Shown: in pieces, positions 1 through 11,900 of the stretch
Numbering within the stretch: the stretch's first letter is position 1
How the letters are laid out: each line of letters starts with the position of its first letter
NCBI GenBank assembly: GCA_963978545.1
Contig: OZ021722.1
Span: 10,135,401 to 10,199,400, forward strand
DNA from: Linyphia triangularis
Lineage: Eukaryota > Arthropoda > Arachnida > Araneae > Linyphiidae
DNA length: 64,000 nt
Direction: 5' to 3'
Translations under genes and position numbers: made by a program
Notes under the pieces: model-generated
Database searches by the model: none
What the model was told of the DNA's origin: nothing
What the model saw: only the letters and a program-made list of their open reading frames with translations

Positions 1-1024
1 GAATCAGTAATCGAAGGCCAAAACAATCCAAATTTTCTTTTGGAAATCTTCCTATTAGGTCTTCAATTACATTATCCAATAAAGGTATGTAAACTGAGAT
101 TCTAAAATACTCTTCTGGTATTTAAGTATTGTAGTTCTCACGGTGTTTTTGACGTCTGGCTAGGCGTGGAAGATTCACATCAATTTCAAGCTCCGAGCAT
201 ACATCTTCAACCTCATTCAATAGAATAGAAAAAGATTCGCAGTCTTGGCGCTTCTTCTGCAAAACCGAAATTGTATCTTCAACAATGGACTCAGCTTTTC
301 GCAAATCGAGATCAGGAGCCTGAAGTTTTCTGCTTAGTGGTAGAGTTTGCTTCAAGACATCAATTAATGGTGCTAAAGCTGAAACAAACTGGACACTGCA
401 AAGTGAGCATAGAAGAGAAGATGCATTAAAGGAAGTGGTTAGGTCGGACCAGTTTGAAATCGATTCAAGCCCTTCACTTATGTAAGGTCGCGGAATTGAA
501 TAACATCATCATGCCTTTCAACCCAGCGTGTCTCACACAGTCCTGAAAGTTGTGTTCCCAAAATTTTACCTAGATCTCGATTTTGTTTTTCTAAACAGTT
601 CTTTAAAACGAGGTTTCTTTTTGCAGAACTACGTGTTGAAAAATAATTACCCTTGTGCCATGGTTGCTTAGAAGAGCATGGTTGTTCCAAAAAGAGGCAG
701 AGGCCCCCTGTAAAAAGGAAATTGTCGTTTGGGAGGGGGATGGTCACTACCTGAGTATTTGTGTCTTGTGTTGTGTACCGCGTATTGTGTCGTGTGTTGT
801 GTACGTAAATACATTTAAAACCAGGGTTTTTTCTGAGGGGGGCTATAATTCTTTGTACTGTAAAGAAAAAATTTACGTTAATGAAATTGTGCTTAAAAAT
901 CTGTACTTTCACCGTTTTTTAAACTGGAGATTCTAAAAGAATTTTGGGATATTCGAAAGGGCTAGGGAGGAAGAGGGAACCCTTCAAGGGGGGGGCCATG
1001 GCCCCCATGGCCCCCCCCTTGAAG
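1..1024 (-). mobile_element. Broken hAT transposon: transposase C-terminal half and terminal palindrome
   Basis: Minus-strand remnant of a hAT transposase of the '52 kDa repressor of PKR inhibitor-like' (DUF4371/dimerisation) type. Visible landmarks are LSGLCETRWVERHDDVIQF (535-480), then SALAPLIDVLKQTLPLSR (about 390-335), LPRLARRQKHRENY (about 165-130) and YFRISVYIPLLDNVIEDLIG (about 100-40). A frameshift near 480 separates the first two blocks, and an in-frame TAA at 122-124 lies just before the YFRISVYIPLLD block. The element continues past position 1. At 982-1024 a near-perfect palindrome (CTTCAAGGGG...CCCCTTGAAG around GCCATGG cores) resembles the terminal inverted repeats of this hAT group. 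The span 660-980 is not recognisable. Confidence 0.75.
122..640 (-). pseudogene. hAT transposase pseudogene segment
   Basis: Coding part of the remnant above. RW.ERHDA-like and P(R)xxxRQ.HR motifs are characteristic of hAT C-terminal halves. One frameshift (about 478-482) and one stop (122-124) make it non-functional. The upstream catalytic region and zinc finger are absent, the open frame being lost beyond about 640. Confidence 0.7.
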
Positions 1025-1799
1025 CCGCCAATGATTTGAACCTTGATTAACTGTCCTTCCAGAACTCTCTGTTAACAGAACATCCTTAACTCAACATAAA
1101 AAAAAATTCAAAAACAAGTAATAAATTGTCTGCCCCTTTAAAAACTGTAATCTTTTCACTTCCAACTTTTTCATTCTTAGGAATATATTCATAATGAATG
1201 GTAAGGCTTTTATATGTTTTTGAAAACTTTAACTGTTTTTGACTGAAAATACTTTCAACTGTTTTTGAGGCTTTCGGCAGTTTATAATGATTAGAACAAC
1301 AATTGGATTCAGAGCAAACAGAGTGAATAGAGCACAAGCAACAACAGTTGTAAAAATTAAGACAACAAAAAATAATTTCAAACAGTTTTATAACCTTATT
1401 TTATAACCAAATGCATTACTTTTCGACAATTCTCTATTATCGGGAATTTTCGATTATAGGAATGAGGTAATTTAATCATGTCTTCGGTTGGAATGAGGTA
1501 ATTTAATCATGTTCAACTGTAATAAAAATGTTCAGTTCATATTAAAAAATACTTATTAAAGCAGTAAAATATAACCTGCATGAGTGTTTTTCATGAAAAA
1601 TTACATTTTTGAAACAAAAAAAGTATTGTTATACTAATCATACAATGAAATTTGAAAAAGACATAGCAATACTGCATTTGATACAATGGCTGCAGCTGAT
1701 ATACTTCAATTTCCCTTTCTGAATTGGAGTGCACTATCTAGTTGAGGAAAAATCATCCTCATCATTTCTTATCATGAACAGTGGCACATAAGATCTTTT

Positions 1800-2130
1800 A
1801 GTTTAGCTCTCAATTCTCTCCTGCCCAATCTCTCTCCACATTAACTTAGGATATTGGAGTCTTCCCTCTGGTGCCCAATGAGGGCAACATTTTTAATTTC
1901 ATCAGCTCTTCATTCTCAAGATATAGGCACCATCTACTGATTTTTATTTCCTCATCTATTGGTCCCGTTTACTGTAAATGCTTTTTCATTTGTAATTGTG
2001 TTTGGACAGGAAATTTTCATAATTACTCTAAGACATTTGTTTAAAAAGACGCCTCTTTGTCTGTGTTCATGTAAATCCCCATGTCTCGGATCCATATAGG
2101 AGAACTGATTTGAATAGATTTAGTTTAACC
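1800..2130 (-). pseudogene. LINE (non-LTR retrotransposon) reverse transcriptase C-terminal remnant
   Basis: Minus-strand translation gives SVLLYGSETWGFT (about 2115-2070), then in a shifted frame NKCLRVIMKISCPNTITNE (2040-1985), then EIKISRWCLYLENE (about 1945-1905). LLYG.ETW, NKCLR.I and I..RRW form the well-known tail of the non-LTR reverse transcriptase ORF2. Several stops and frameshifts make it dead. No 5' part, UTR or poly(A) tail is identifiable. Confidence 0.65.
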
Positions 2131-2274
2131 TTCAAAGCTAGGTTTGGTGAGTTTCCATATTTTATACAAGCCTTTAAAGCAGTTCTTGACTATTTTTCAA
2201 CATCTGTTCTATCTTTAGTACTTAACATTGCTTCTAGATATGTAAATACATCTACATTTTAAGGAATGCAGGGG

Positions 2275-2795
2275 AGCAGAGAGTTCTTTAAAAAAATGTA
2301 AGTAAGAATTTTTATGGATAATTCCATAAGTATCAGGACCATTTTAGGGATAATTTCTAAAAAATTTAGGGATAATTCTTAAAATTTTAAGGATAACTCA
2401 ATAACATTAAGGGATATTTCTTTTGTAGCAGACATAGCTCAAAACAGACATTATTTCCAAAGCTTGTTTCACTACCAGCAAAAAACAGTCATTTCTCAAA
2501 AACATTGAATGTCAAACAACTTTTTAGCAAAATAACAGTTGTATAAAGAAGCAATTAAACTAGTTTGAGCAAACATGCGAATTTAATTAAATCCACTTTT
2601 CTCATCTGGAGGAATATCGGGGATTTTTGACGATATCTGAAAAAAATAGAGGAATTTTTGGGAGGTTTAATGTTTTCTTTTTAGGAAATTATCAAAAAAA
2701 AATTATCAAAAAATGTCAGTACAATTTTAGAAATATCAGGGAGTAACAAAAATGTAAGGAATATAATGAATTTTAGGGTGAATGCAACCCCATGG
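2275..2795. mobile_element. Dispersed 'AGGGATAATTCC' repeat, copy 1
   Basis: Contains TTTTAGGGATAATTTC-type phrases repeated several times, then GGGATATTTCTTTTGTAGC, AAAGCTTGTTTCA, CGGGGATTTTTGACG, and a terminal GTGAATGCAACCCCATG. The same order of phrases recurs at 52.4, 54.0, 60.6 and 63.7 kb. The better ends (GGGGGCGCAGTAAG and GCGACCCCTG) look like a short TIR, suggesting a hAT-like non-autonomous element. No coding capacity is seen. Confidence 0.6.
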
Positions 2796-2848
2796 AATGA
2801 TACCAGATTACTATTTAAACACTAACAGAAGTATGAAATGAAGGATAC

Positions 2849-2941
2849 AGTGCGATGGCAGCCCAAATCGAGATGAAGATGATCATCCCCAGGTAGGGTA
2901 GGAGTGGAAAGATGAGGGAGGTGGGCATCGACGCAACAGCC
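2849..2941 (-). CDS. SLC44 coding exon 14 (last one in window)
   Basis: 93-nt exon, acceptor TTGCAG and donor GTATCC. It encodes AVASMPTSLIFPLLPYLGMI and then IFISIWAAIA, corresponding to the family segment A(V)......P(L)...........YW...AL. It ends in phase 2. The following exons, which would encode the remaining helices and the C-terminal tail, are not visible in the 2.8 kb to the window edge, which is filled by transposon remnants. Confidence 0.94.
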
Positions 2942-5900
2942 CTGCAACAAATGCAACATTTCAATATGACACATTATTAGTTACAGTTGAAGATACAGGT
3001 AAAAAATTTCTGTAAAAACAATCCCCCCATTTTCACATATTAGTTACTATTGAAAATACAGGTAACAAATTTCAGTAAAAACAGTTACCGCACTTTCACA
3101 CTTTTTAAGTTACGGTTGGAAATACAGGCAACAAATTTTTTTTTAAAAATTCAAAAAATTAATCAATTTTCATGCGAGATTTTAATGATATTTTTTTACG
3201 AGATTCACAGAAAATGAAAAAAATGCTACTCATCACAATTATGTTTGAAACTTGGCGACTCTTTAATAAGGAGATTAAAGTACACAAAGGATAAGGGTAC
3301 TTATTAAATACACTCAGCTTTCAATACTCGTAGACCCAGAACCAGAAACTTTTCTGCCAGTCTGCGAAACTAATTTGGATAATACAAAATAATCTGCAGC
3401 GTAATTAATTTTTTTTAAGTTTGCATAAAATACACAGGCACCTTATGAGTCATTTTGTCAAAAAATCATGTTTTACATATACATAAAAATTTAACAAAAT
3501 CACTTAAATATTTCATATTATTGTACCTTAATATTTCTTTTTTAATTTCATATTATTTTAAGAAAATAATTGTGTATTATTTTCAATTAAATTAAAGATT
3601 TCAAAATGATAAAGACTGTTTCGGTTGAATAATACACAGGTAAAATAATTGAGTAATTTTATTAAAAAAAAAAGTAAATTATTCATCACTTTTAATAAAA
3701 TTATACATTTCAAAATATGAAAGATTGCTTTGGATAAGTACACATATACAATAAGTATATAATTCTATTTTTTGCATAAAACAATCTGCACTATTGATAA
3801 TTTTGGAAAGAACACATGATAATTTTTTCTGTTCTTGGTAAATCAGACTTAAAAATTTTTGGTCAGTTTTGTAAAATAATCTGCAGACTGGTGAAAATTC
3901 TACAATGTCCATCTCTAGTCTCACATTGTCAGCTACTATGCTCGTAGAAGAGTATTGCCACAATGTTGTTACTACTGAAGTACTAGCATAGGGCTAACAT
4001 AATTTGGTGAACCTTCAACATTAACAACATAATTCTGACTATATATAGGTTCCAATAATTGACAAGTCTTCAGTTACAGGAACCACTACAAAAATAATTC
4101 TATTTTTCAAAATTTAAAAAAAAGAGAAGAAAAAAGTTACTTCATGTGCTTCACTCACTAAAAGTAGAGGCAAAAAATTTTGAATTTCCCTCGCAATTCT
4201 CTGCCAACAATATAAATATGATTGAAAACTTAATTGAAGGAAAGTAAGTGCACAAAAATAGAATTAGAAATTTTTTATTAAAATATGAGATAATTAATAA
4301 AACATCAATAAAAACTTAAAATGAATGGTTGTCTCAAATTTTATCAAAAACAGAAATGAATTTAATTATATGATAGAAGAGTAAAAAAAACAAGTTTTGT
4401 TCTTGGGGTATTTTTTTATTATTTTTTTCCCTTAAAAAATATCAGAAATATCAAAAATATCCCTGCTTTCCTTGTTCTTGACATCTGATTTAACACACCA
4501 TTACAATACATTCTTAACAAAACACTTTTATAATAAAATTATTTGTCACATTTGAAGACCAGTTTTTACAAATATTTTCTGAGTGGTTTCTGTGTAATTC
4601 CCTAATTGCTAATTACATCATTTTTTGAATTACTTAATTTTTTTGGACAATTAGGGGAATGGATTCTTAACATGGATTCATTTTACCAAAGACAGGTGAC
4701 CACAAGTATTATATTTCTCAAAGCCAATAACATAACCCTCTAGAGCAGCGTCAGCCACTAAGCGGCCCGTCGGCCGAATGTGGCCCGAGTTGGATTTTTC
4801 TGTGGCCCGCCAACTCCACAAAAGACAAAAACAAATTTTTAAATTAAATTTCCTGATATGGATATTCTTTTTTTTTACATAATTGTAATCTATCCAAAAT
4901 AATATGTGTTAACTACGTAGAACAGAGTTCTCCACTACGTGTTTGAAAAAACTATATGAAAAAGCTTTCAGAAAAGTGGTTATCATTAAGAATAAATACA
5001 GGTATAACTTAACTGAATCTCTCTCATTTGGACAACTTATTAAAATTAACAGCAACAAATACACTGAAAGACATCGATTCTATCATAAAATAAACTGAAC
5101 GATTTCGACTGTTGTCTCACAATTGATATCGACTAAAACGGCTCAATTTTTCAGAAATGCTATATATTATTAAATTGATAATAATTAAATACACATATTT
5201 TGGTGCATCTGGCCTGCAAAAAGCTTCAACGGCAACATAAGAGAACAAACAAAAAGCTTCACAGTGGACTTTTACATAATTTTGATTTGTCGAAATTAAA
5301 CAGACTTCCACACTACGTGGTCCGAAAAAAACGTATGAAGAAACTTGCAGACTAGTTGCTGCCTGTCACAGTATTTGTTGCAGTCCATCTTAATAAATCA
5401 TCCAAATGAGATTCAGTTAAGTTATTCCTGTATTTATTCTTGATCAAAACAGTAAAATGGTTTTCATCAAGAAAAAATACAGGAATAAGTGAACTGAATC
5501 TCATTTGGACGATTTATTAAGATGGACTGCAACAAATACTGTGACAGGCAGCAATTAGTATACCATAAAATACAAAACAATTTTGACTGTCTAACAATTG
5601 CTATCGACTAAAACGAGGGTATCTGGGTGTACGGTTTAAATATCTTTATCAAAAGTAAGGTCAAGTCCAATCGCCACATTGAAACAAAATATTCACTTCT
5701 TTTTTAGGCTTTGATTTACATATTAATGAAAATTATTTTTTAATCATTTGAATCAAATATCAATTGTAATTATTTTTTTACAATATTTTATTTTTTTCAG
5801 TTTTCAGAAATGCTGTTGAACCGCTAGGCAAGTATAATCTCTCTATATAAAAAGCAAAGCCCTCACTCACTCACCGATTCACTCGTCACTAATTCTCCCA

Positions 5901-8900
5901 CTTCCAATGTAGTCGCAACTCTGATATTAGGTACAAATGTAAAAAAAAGGCAAACATAGAAAAAGTAAGCTATTTCTGATCTCGATAAACCAACTTTAGG
6001 TGTTTGAAAAGGGCTTAAACATTTCCAAAGGAGATATATTCAAATGTTCCACTTCCAATATAGTGACAACTCTGACATTCGGTACAAATGCCAACGAGGG
6101 CAAACATAAAGAAAGTAAGCTATTCCAATATTGATTAATGAATTTTTAAGGAACGAAAAAGGGTCAACATTCAAACTATACGAGGAATATCCCAATGTCC
6201 CCACTCCAATACAGTCACAACATTTGAAATTTGGAACCAAGAGCAGAATATAAACAAAGTAAAATATTACAATCTTGATAAACTAATTTTAAAGGGTCAG
6301 AAGAGAGATAAACGTTCTAAAAGGGGGACATTCAAATGTCTTCACTTTTGATACAGTCTCATCTCTGAAAACTGGAACTAAGAGCCAGCACAAATAAATA
6401 AGCAATTTGGATCTTAACTAATTTTAAGTGTTCAAAAAAGGTAAGAAACATTCCATAAAAGGAACATTCCAATGCCATACTTCCAATAAATTCTCAATTA
6501 TAAAATTTGGAACAAATGTCGATATAGGTAAAGCAAAGTATTCCGATTTTGATAAATCAATTTTCAAGGAATGAAATGGCATCAAATGTCCGAAATATGG
6601 AAAACATGAATACCTTTTGATTGCTTAAATGCACAAAGTAAAATTTGTAGGGAAGCACGGGTATTCAGTTAGTTAAGAAGATATATATTGGCGTATTTGG
6701 GATAAATCTGCATCCCGTGAAAAGCTCTCTTGCTTTTCCCTAAAAATTAGGGGCAAACGCTGTCTCAATACTAAGTTTAATATTTAATCACAATCCTGCA
6801 ATACAAGGTAGTAGAATATTAACAATCATCGACGTGGAGAAATTTTTTTAAAAAAGCAAATAACTGTTTTCTTTAAGTTTTAATCAAGATAATAAACAGT
6901 GACTTGGTTAATTATACATTTTAGATATGGTACAACTCCCAAACAAAAAAAGCTGAACTTTACACAAAAGCATTGAAAAGCAGCAAAAAAACCTTAAATG
7001 TTTCAAAAATTCTAGAAGTCAAAAAAATTTAAACAATCACACAATAATCACAAACAAACAATTTCTATTCATTTAAAGAGCTACTTTGATGATGAAAAAA
7101 AAAAAAAAGATGAAATCCGTGTAAGCACTAAACTGTACCTGATAGTTTTACCTTATTGTTTATATTTTATTAAATACATTCATTTTGATTTTTGAACCAT
7201 AATTTTTCTACTCCCCTCTAGAGCAGTAAGCACAGGAGGTTTTATTATATACAATAACAGAGCATAAATATCATATGAATATCCTTCTATTTGTTACCTG
7301 CTTGCCTGTCTTATGAGAGCAATTGCGATGCGGATACGCTTCCTCAAGAACACAATCACTAGGAAGAGGATGGCAAACAGAGCTCCACACACAATGGCTG
7401 CAAAACGACAAGAGGATTTGTTTCAAAACTAAATTACTAAATGGAGAAGCTCACAAGTCAACACGTTTTAGGCTCTTCAGTAAGAAATTTTATATATTCC
7501 ATGGAATGTTTTTAAAAAATATTTAAATTTTAAAACTACACAATTTATAATTTTTTTTTTTTACAACTGATGGGATCTATATGAAAAGTAACTACTATAC
7601 CAAAGAGAATAAAAAATGATGGATGAAACAAGTTTTTTTTTTGCAATGCAATCTTCATAAATAACAAATAGTAAGGAATTATAAATTTTGAAAGATAATT
7701 AATTTTGTCAACCTTTGTGTTTTAGTGGTTCTATTTTTATGTATTTCCTTTAAGGTTAAATTTTTACCATAATATTTTAAATGCAATCTAAAATACTGAT
7801 CAATAATTTTCGCTTCATCATCTATGACTTGTGAACTTGTTGTTGTTCATGACTCGCTTTGTTTCAATTGGATAACATTTATTTTCATTTAATAAGAATT
7901 CATTTATTATAATTCCTAACTTAAAATTGTTATTTATACTAGTTTGGCAGTTTTCCTTCAACATCATAAGCTCAACTTGTATTATGATAGTTTTATACGT
8001 TCACTATTCCTGTTTGGTAACTAAATCACATACAGAAGATAAATTCAAGATAGTTCAACATGAGGATGGCAAGTCACATGATAATTCAGCGGCTGATTTT
8101 CGTTGCCAATATTACAGCATATATTTTTGCAAAATAGATTTTTGGTAAAAATTATCACATCTAGAAAGCATAAGTTGGTTTCTTAGTTATATCTAGCATT
8201 TGATTTACCAAAAAAAGTAGCTAATGAATAATGAATGAAGTAGCTAAGGAGCCGTCAGGTTTTACAAACCAGGCATTACAAATGCCTAACGATGAATCAA
8301 TTTAAGACAACAAATGATTATTTCATCAAATCACTGAAAAACCAACTATCCCATACAAGTAAGTTTTAATATCTAATGTATATGAAAAACTAAAGCTCTC
8401 ACTAATATGTGAAATGAAATTGAAGTCTCAATCTACCTACTTTCAATTTCCTCACTTGTTTGTGTAGTTAAATACACAATAAGAAATTACCATTCTAAAA
8501 TATATATTGAATAACAAATTTAGTTGCATGGCTTGAAAAGAGATATTCTGAAGAATGTCATGCAGTAATGTTCAAGACAACAGAGCGAAATAGCATGTTT
8601 CATCTACTGTATCCTCCCGCAGCAGTGAATCGACTAACAAAAACTAATATAATCTCATAAGATTAAAGGATTAAAAGTTGAGATTATAAATAATTTTTTT
8701 CTAATAAAGTAATTGCAGTGGAAATAACCTAAGGGCTTGAAGTAAAATCTCAAAAATTATTTAAAACATAAGCTAAGTCTCCTTCTAACTCGAAGGCAGT
8801 CTGATACCATCGGCCCTATTTTATAAGAAACTGTTCCTTATATAACAAACATACTTGCTACTAAGAGGACTGCATGCGCAAAAATACGAGTTGACCAATC

Positions 8901-11900
8901 AAAATTATTAAAAATAAAATAACCCAACACAAATATTATTAATTAATCAAACTTTTCATGAAGGAATATTACAACACAACTTTACTTCCGCTGAAACTTA
9001 AGGTAAACAACAGTTTGGAAAAGCGGGTAGTTCACAGTTAGGGAAAAATATGAAGCATGTTAAAAATAACTGAAAAAAACTTTTTATCTAGCAAAAAAAC
9101 TATTCAATGGTAATAGATAAAACTCGGTTGCAAAGTAGGGATGCGAAATGCTACGGTTAAAGGAGATCTTTGGAATTTCATCTTTAGAAAATCCAATACT
9201 CTGACTTTTGTCTAATTAAATTTGGTGCTTTCTTCTGACACTATTAGAATTATAATAATTAAAAAAATTTCCTTCGATTTCAAAAGTAAAATAATCTGAT
9301 ATCTTTTTATTTAGAAGTGGCAAAAGACGAAAATCGCAACTCACCAAATGCCAGCCACGTCTTGCGAAGTGCCAGATAACTCTTGAGGTCGAGGGTGACG
9401 CGGAATCCCCTGTCAGACTCTTCTACATCCTTTAGGGCAATATATTGGGTGGTGGAATAGTAGCAGCCTGAAAACACAATGAATATCATATACTGTTCAA
9501 AATTAAACCATAAAAATACAGTTCTTAATGTATATCCTTTATATGCATTGTTGTTAAGTGCAATTGCAACTTACTTAAGCGATTGTAAGCTCGGATTCAC
9601 TTTTCATAGTGTTTGACTAGCAATTCCATGGCACGGGCAAATACTATTTTTCACCTCAAAACTTAAAAGAAGGCATTCTAAATGACAAGTCTATCTGCCA
9701 AGTTTCAGTTTAATTAAATGACAGCAAGTGGGTTAATTAGCTATCTGAAAATTTACTCCACATACACAACATTGAAGTTAATAATAAAGGATTTAAAAAT
9801 AACCTCTGTAATGAAACTAATGCAAAAGATTTTGCCCACCTACAAACAGGATAACCAGCAATGTTAAATCCATCCAAGAAAAATCAAACTTTTTTAACTC
9901 TTCACCAATGAATGGACAATTTTCCCCTCAACCCAATTAAATTCACTACATCCACAGGCAGGGGTCAAAGTGACAAAATAAGAATATATAGGATTTTTTC
10001 AAAAAAAATATAGGACAATTTAAAACATCAAATAACTGCTTACAGTTGCTACTGAACTTCAAAATTAACTCTTTATACATTTATATACTCGTTATATTGA
10101 ATTTAAGAGAATAGAAAACACACCTTTAAAAAAAAGAAATCGCCTGATCCTTAATACGTGATCCGTTATTGCCTCAATATTCCATCCCTAAGTATTTTCT
10201 TTTTATCCCTGTTTGCAGTCTTTTGTTGATTCAGATTTACTGTTCAGTGTCGGCTGGATTGGCGGCGAAAAGTGGGAGATTTATCGCCGAATGTGGCGAA
10301 CCTGGCACTTGGTTTTAAAGCAACCCTAGTGATCGTTTGGATTTGACAACCACAACGCATTGACGTAATTTTCAATTTTGGCGACTTTTATGAAAAAATC
10401 GTGGCTAATATTCCGAATCCGGTACGAATTTTTCGCCAAGGCGATTTTCGCCAAAAAATGGCAGCCCTGCCATTTTTTAAGAGCAAGATAACTGCCTATG
10501 GATGCCATAATTTGGGGCGGTTTCATGTAAACAATTCGTGGCGCAGAATCCGTACAGGATTCGGAATAAAAAAAATCGCCATTCGACATCATACAGTAAA
10601 TCTTAACCCGTTTGTTTCCTTCATCAATTATTGACTGAGCACTCAAAATGTTCTTTAGTAGTCCTGTAAGTTAATCCCAAGTTGTTTTTATCCATTTTTC
10701 CCGAGGCAGAGTTTTGTTTTTGCATCTCTCTCTGTATTATGGCCAATTAATTTATTACGTTGGAGGAGAAATCAGATCAGAAATTCAAGACCGATTGTTA
10801 TGGAAATGTTCACAACTCCCGCCGGACCAGTAGAGTTGAATTGTAGGTTATGCAGCACGTGACGTCACAAGAGATAAAACGACGCGCCGCCGTTATAAAC
10901 ATCGTTTTTATCAGGTCTTTTTCACCTACGATCGCGCCAAAGAATCCGAAATATTAAAAAATGGCAACAAACGGCCCCGTTATTACGAATTCGAAGAAAA
11001 TATAGATCGAATCAATGTAGAAATATAGGATATATAGGACAATTGCAAAATATAGGACAATATAGGACGTTTTTACCGATTTTTAAAAATATATAGGATT
11101 TATAGGACATATAGGACGTCTGCGACCCCTGCACAGGCAAACAGTTCCATTCATCAATCGCCCTATTGTTGAAATAATTCCTCTAAATGTTTTAAATTAA
11201 TTCAAACAATTTAAAACCATGATCCCTTGTATTATCTGCAATAAATTCCAAACCCTAAATCGAATGCTTGATAATTTCAAATAAATCAATTATATCTCTT
11301 ACAGTTCTTCTCTTCTGCAGTATGCACATATTAAATTTTCCAAATTTATCACTGTATTCGAAACAAGTTGAGTCGGAACTGCCACTAACAGGGCAGCATT
11401 TGGACGTTGTTCATCATATTTGCTGCTGGTACAACTCAACTCTTTTTAGAAGGGACTCATTTCAGACTTGGATTCTTTTTATGACAAATTCTGAAATGCA
11501 TTTTTGTTGTTAAGTTTTAAAAATTATGAACCTTTATTTTTTCACAAATCATCCCAATTGAGGCACATCAAGTCAAAACTTCTCTATGACCAGGAATGTG
11601 CGAATAGAGGTTTTCACTTGTTTCATCTGCATTTGGCGTTATTAATACGAGGAAAATGTAATAACATTTTGGGACAGAAATTTCTCCTTGTTGAAGTTGA
11701 CAATATTTGGGAAAAAAGACAGAAAAAAAATACTTTAAACTTGTCCTTGTTAGTCAATTGTCCAAATACCAAAATTCAATCGATTTTCAGTATTTGGACC
11801 ACAAATCTAGCTACAGCTAGAATAATAGAAATCTAAACCTGAAACTATGACTCTGTATTTTATCAATAGAAAAATTTCCATAATTTTTTAAATATATATA

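Noticed and set aside
655..936. 93-codon plus-strand open frame
   Set aside because: It overlaps the region antisense to the hAT remnant, has no recognisable domain, and its composition follows the local sequence.
10326..10646. 106-codon open frame inside the hAT-like element
   Set aside because: No domain recognised and an overlapping frame is open on the other strand. It is most likely chance in a GC-richer patch.
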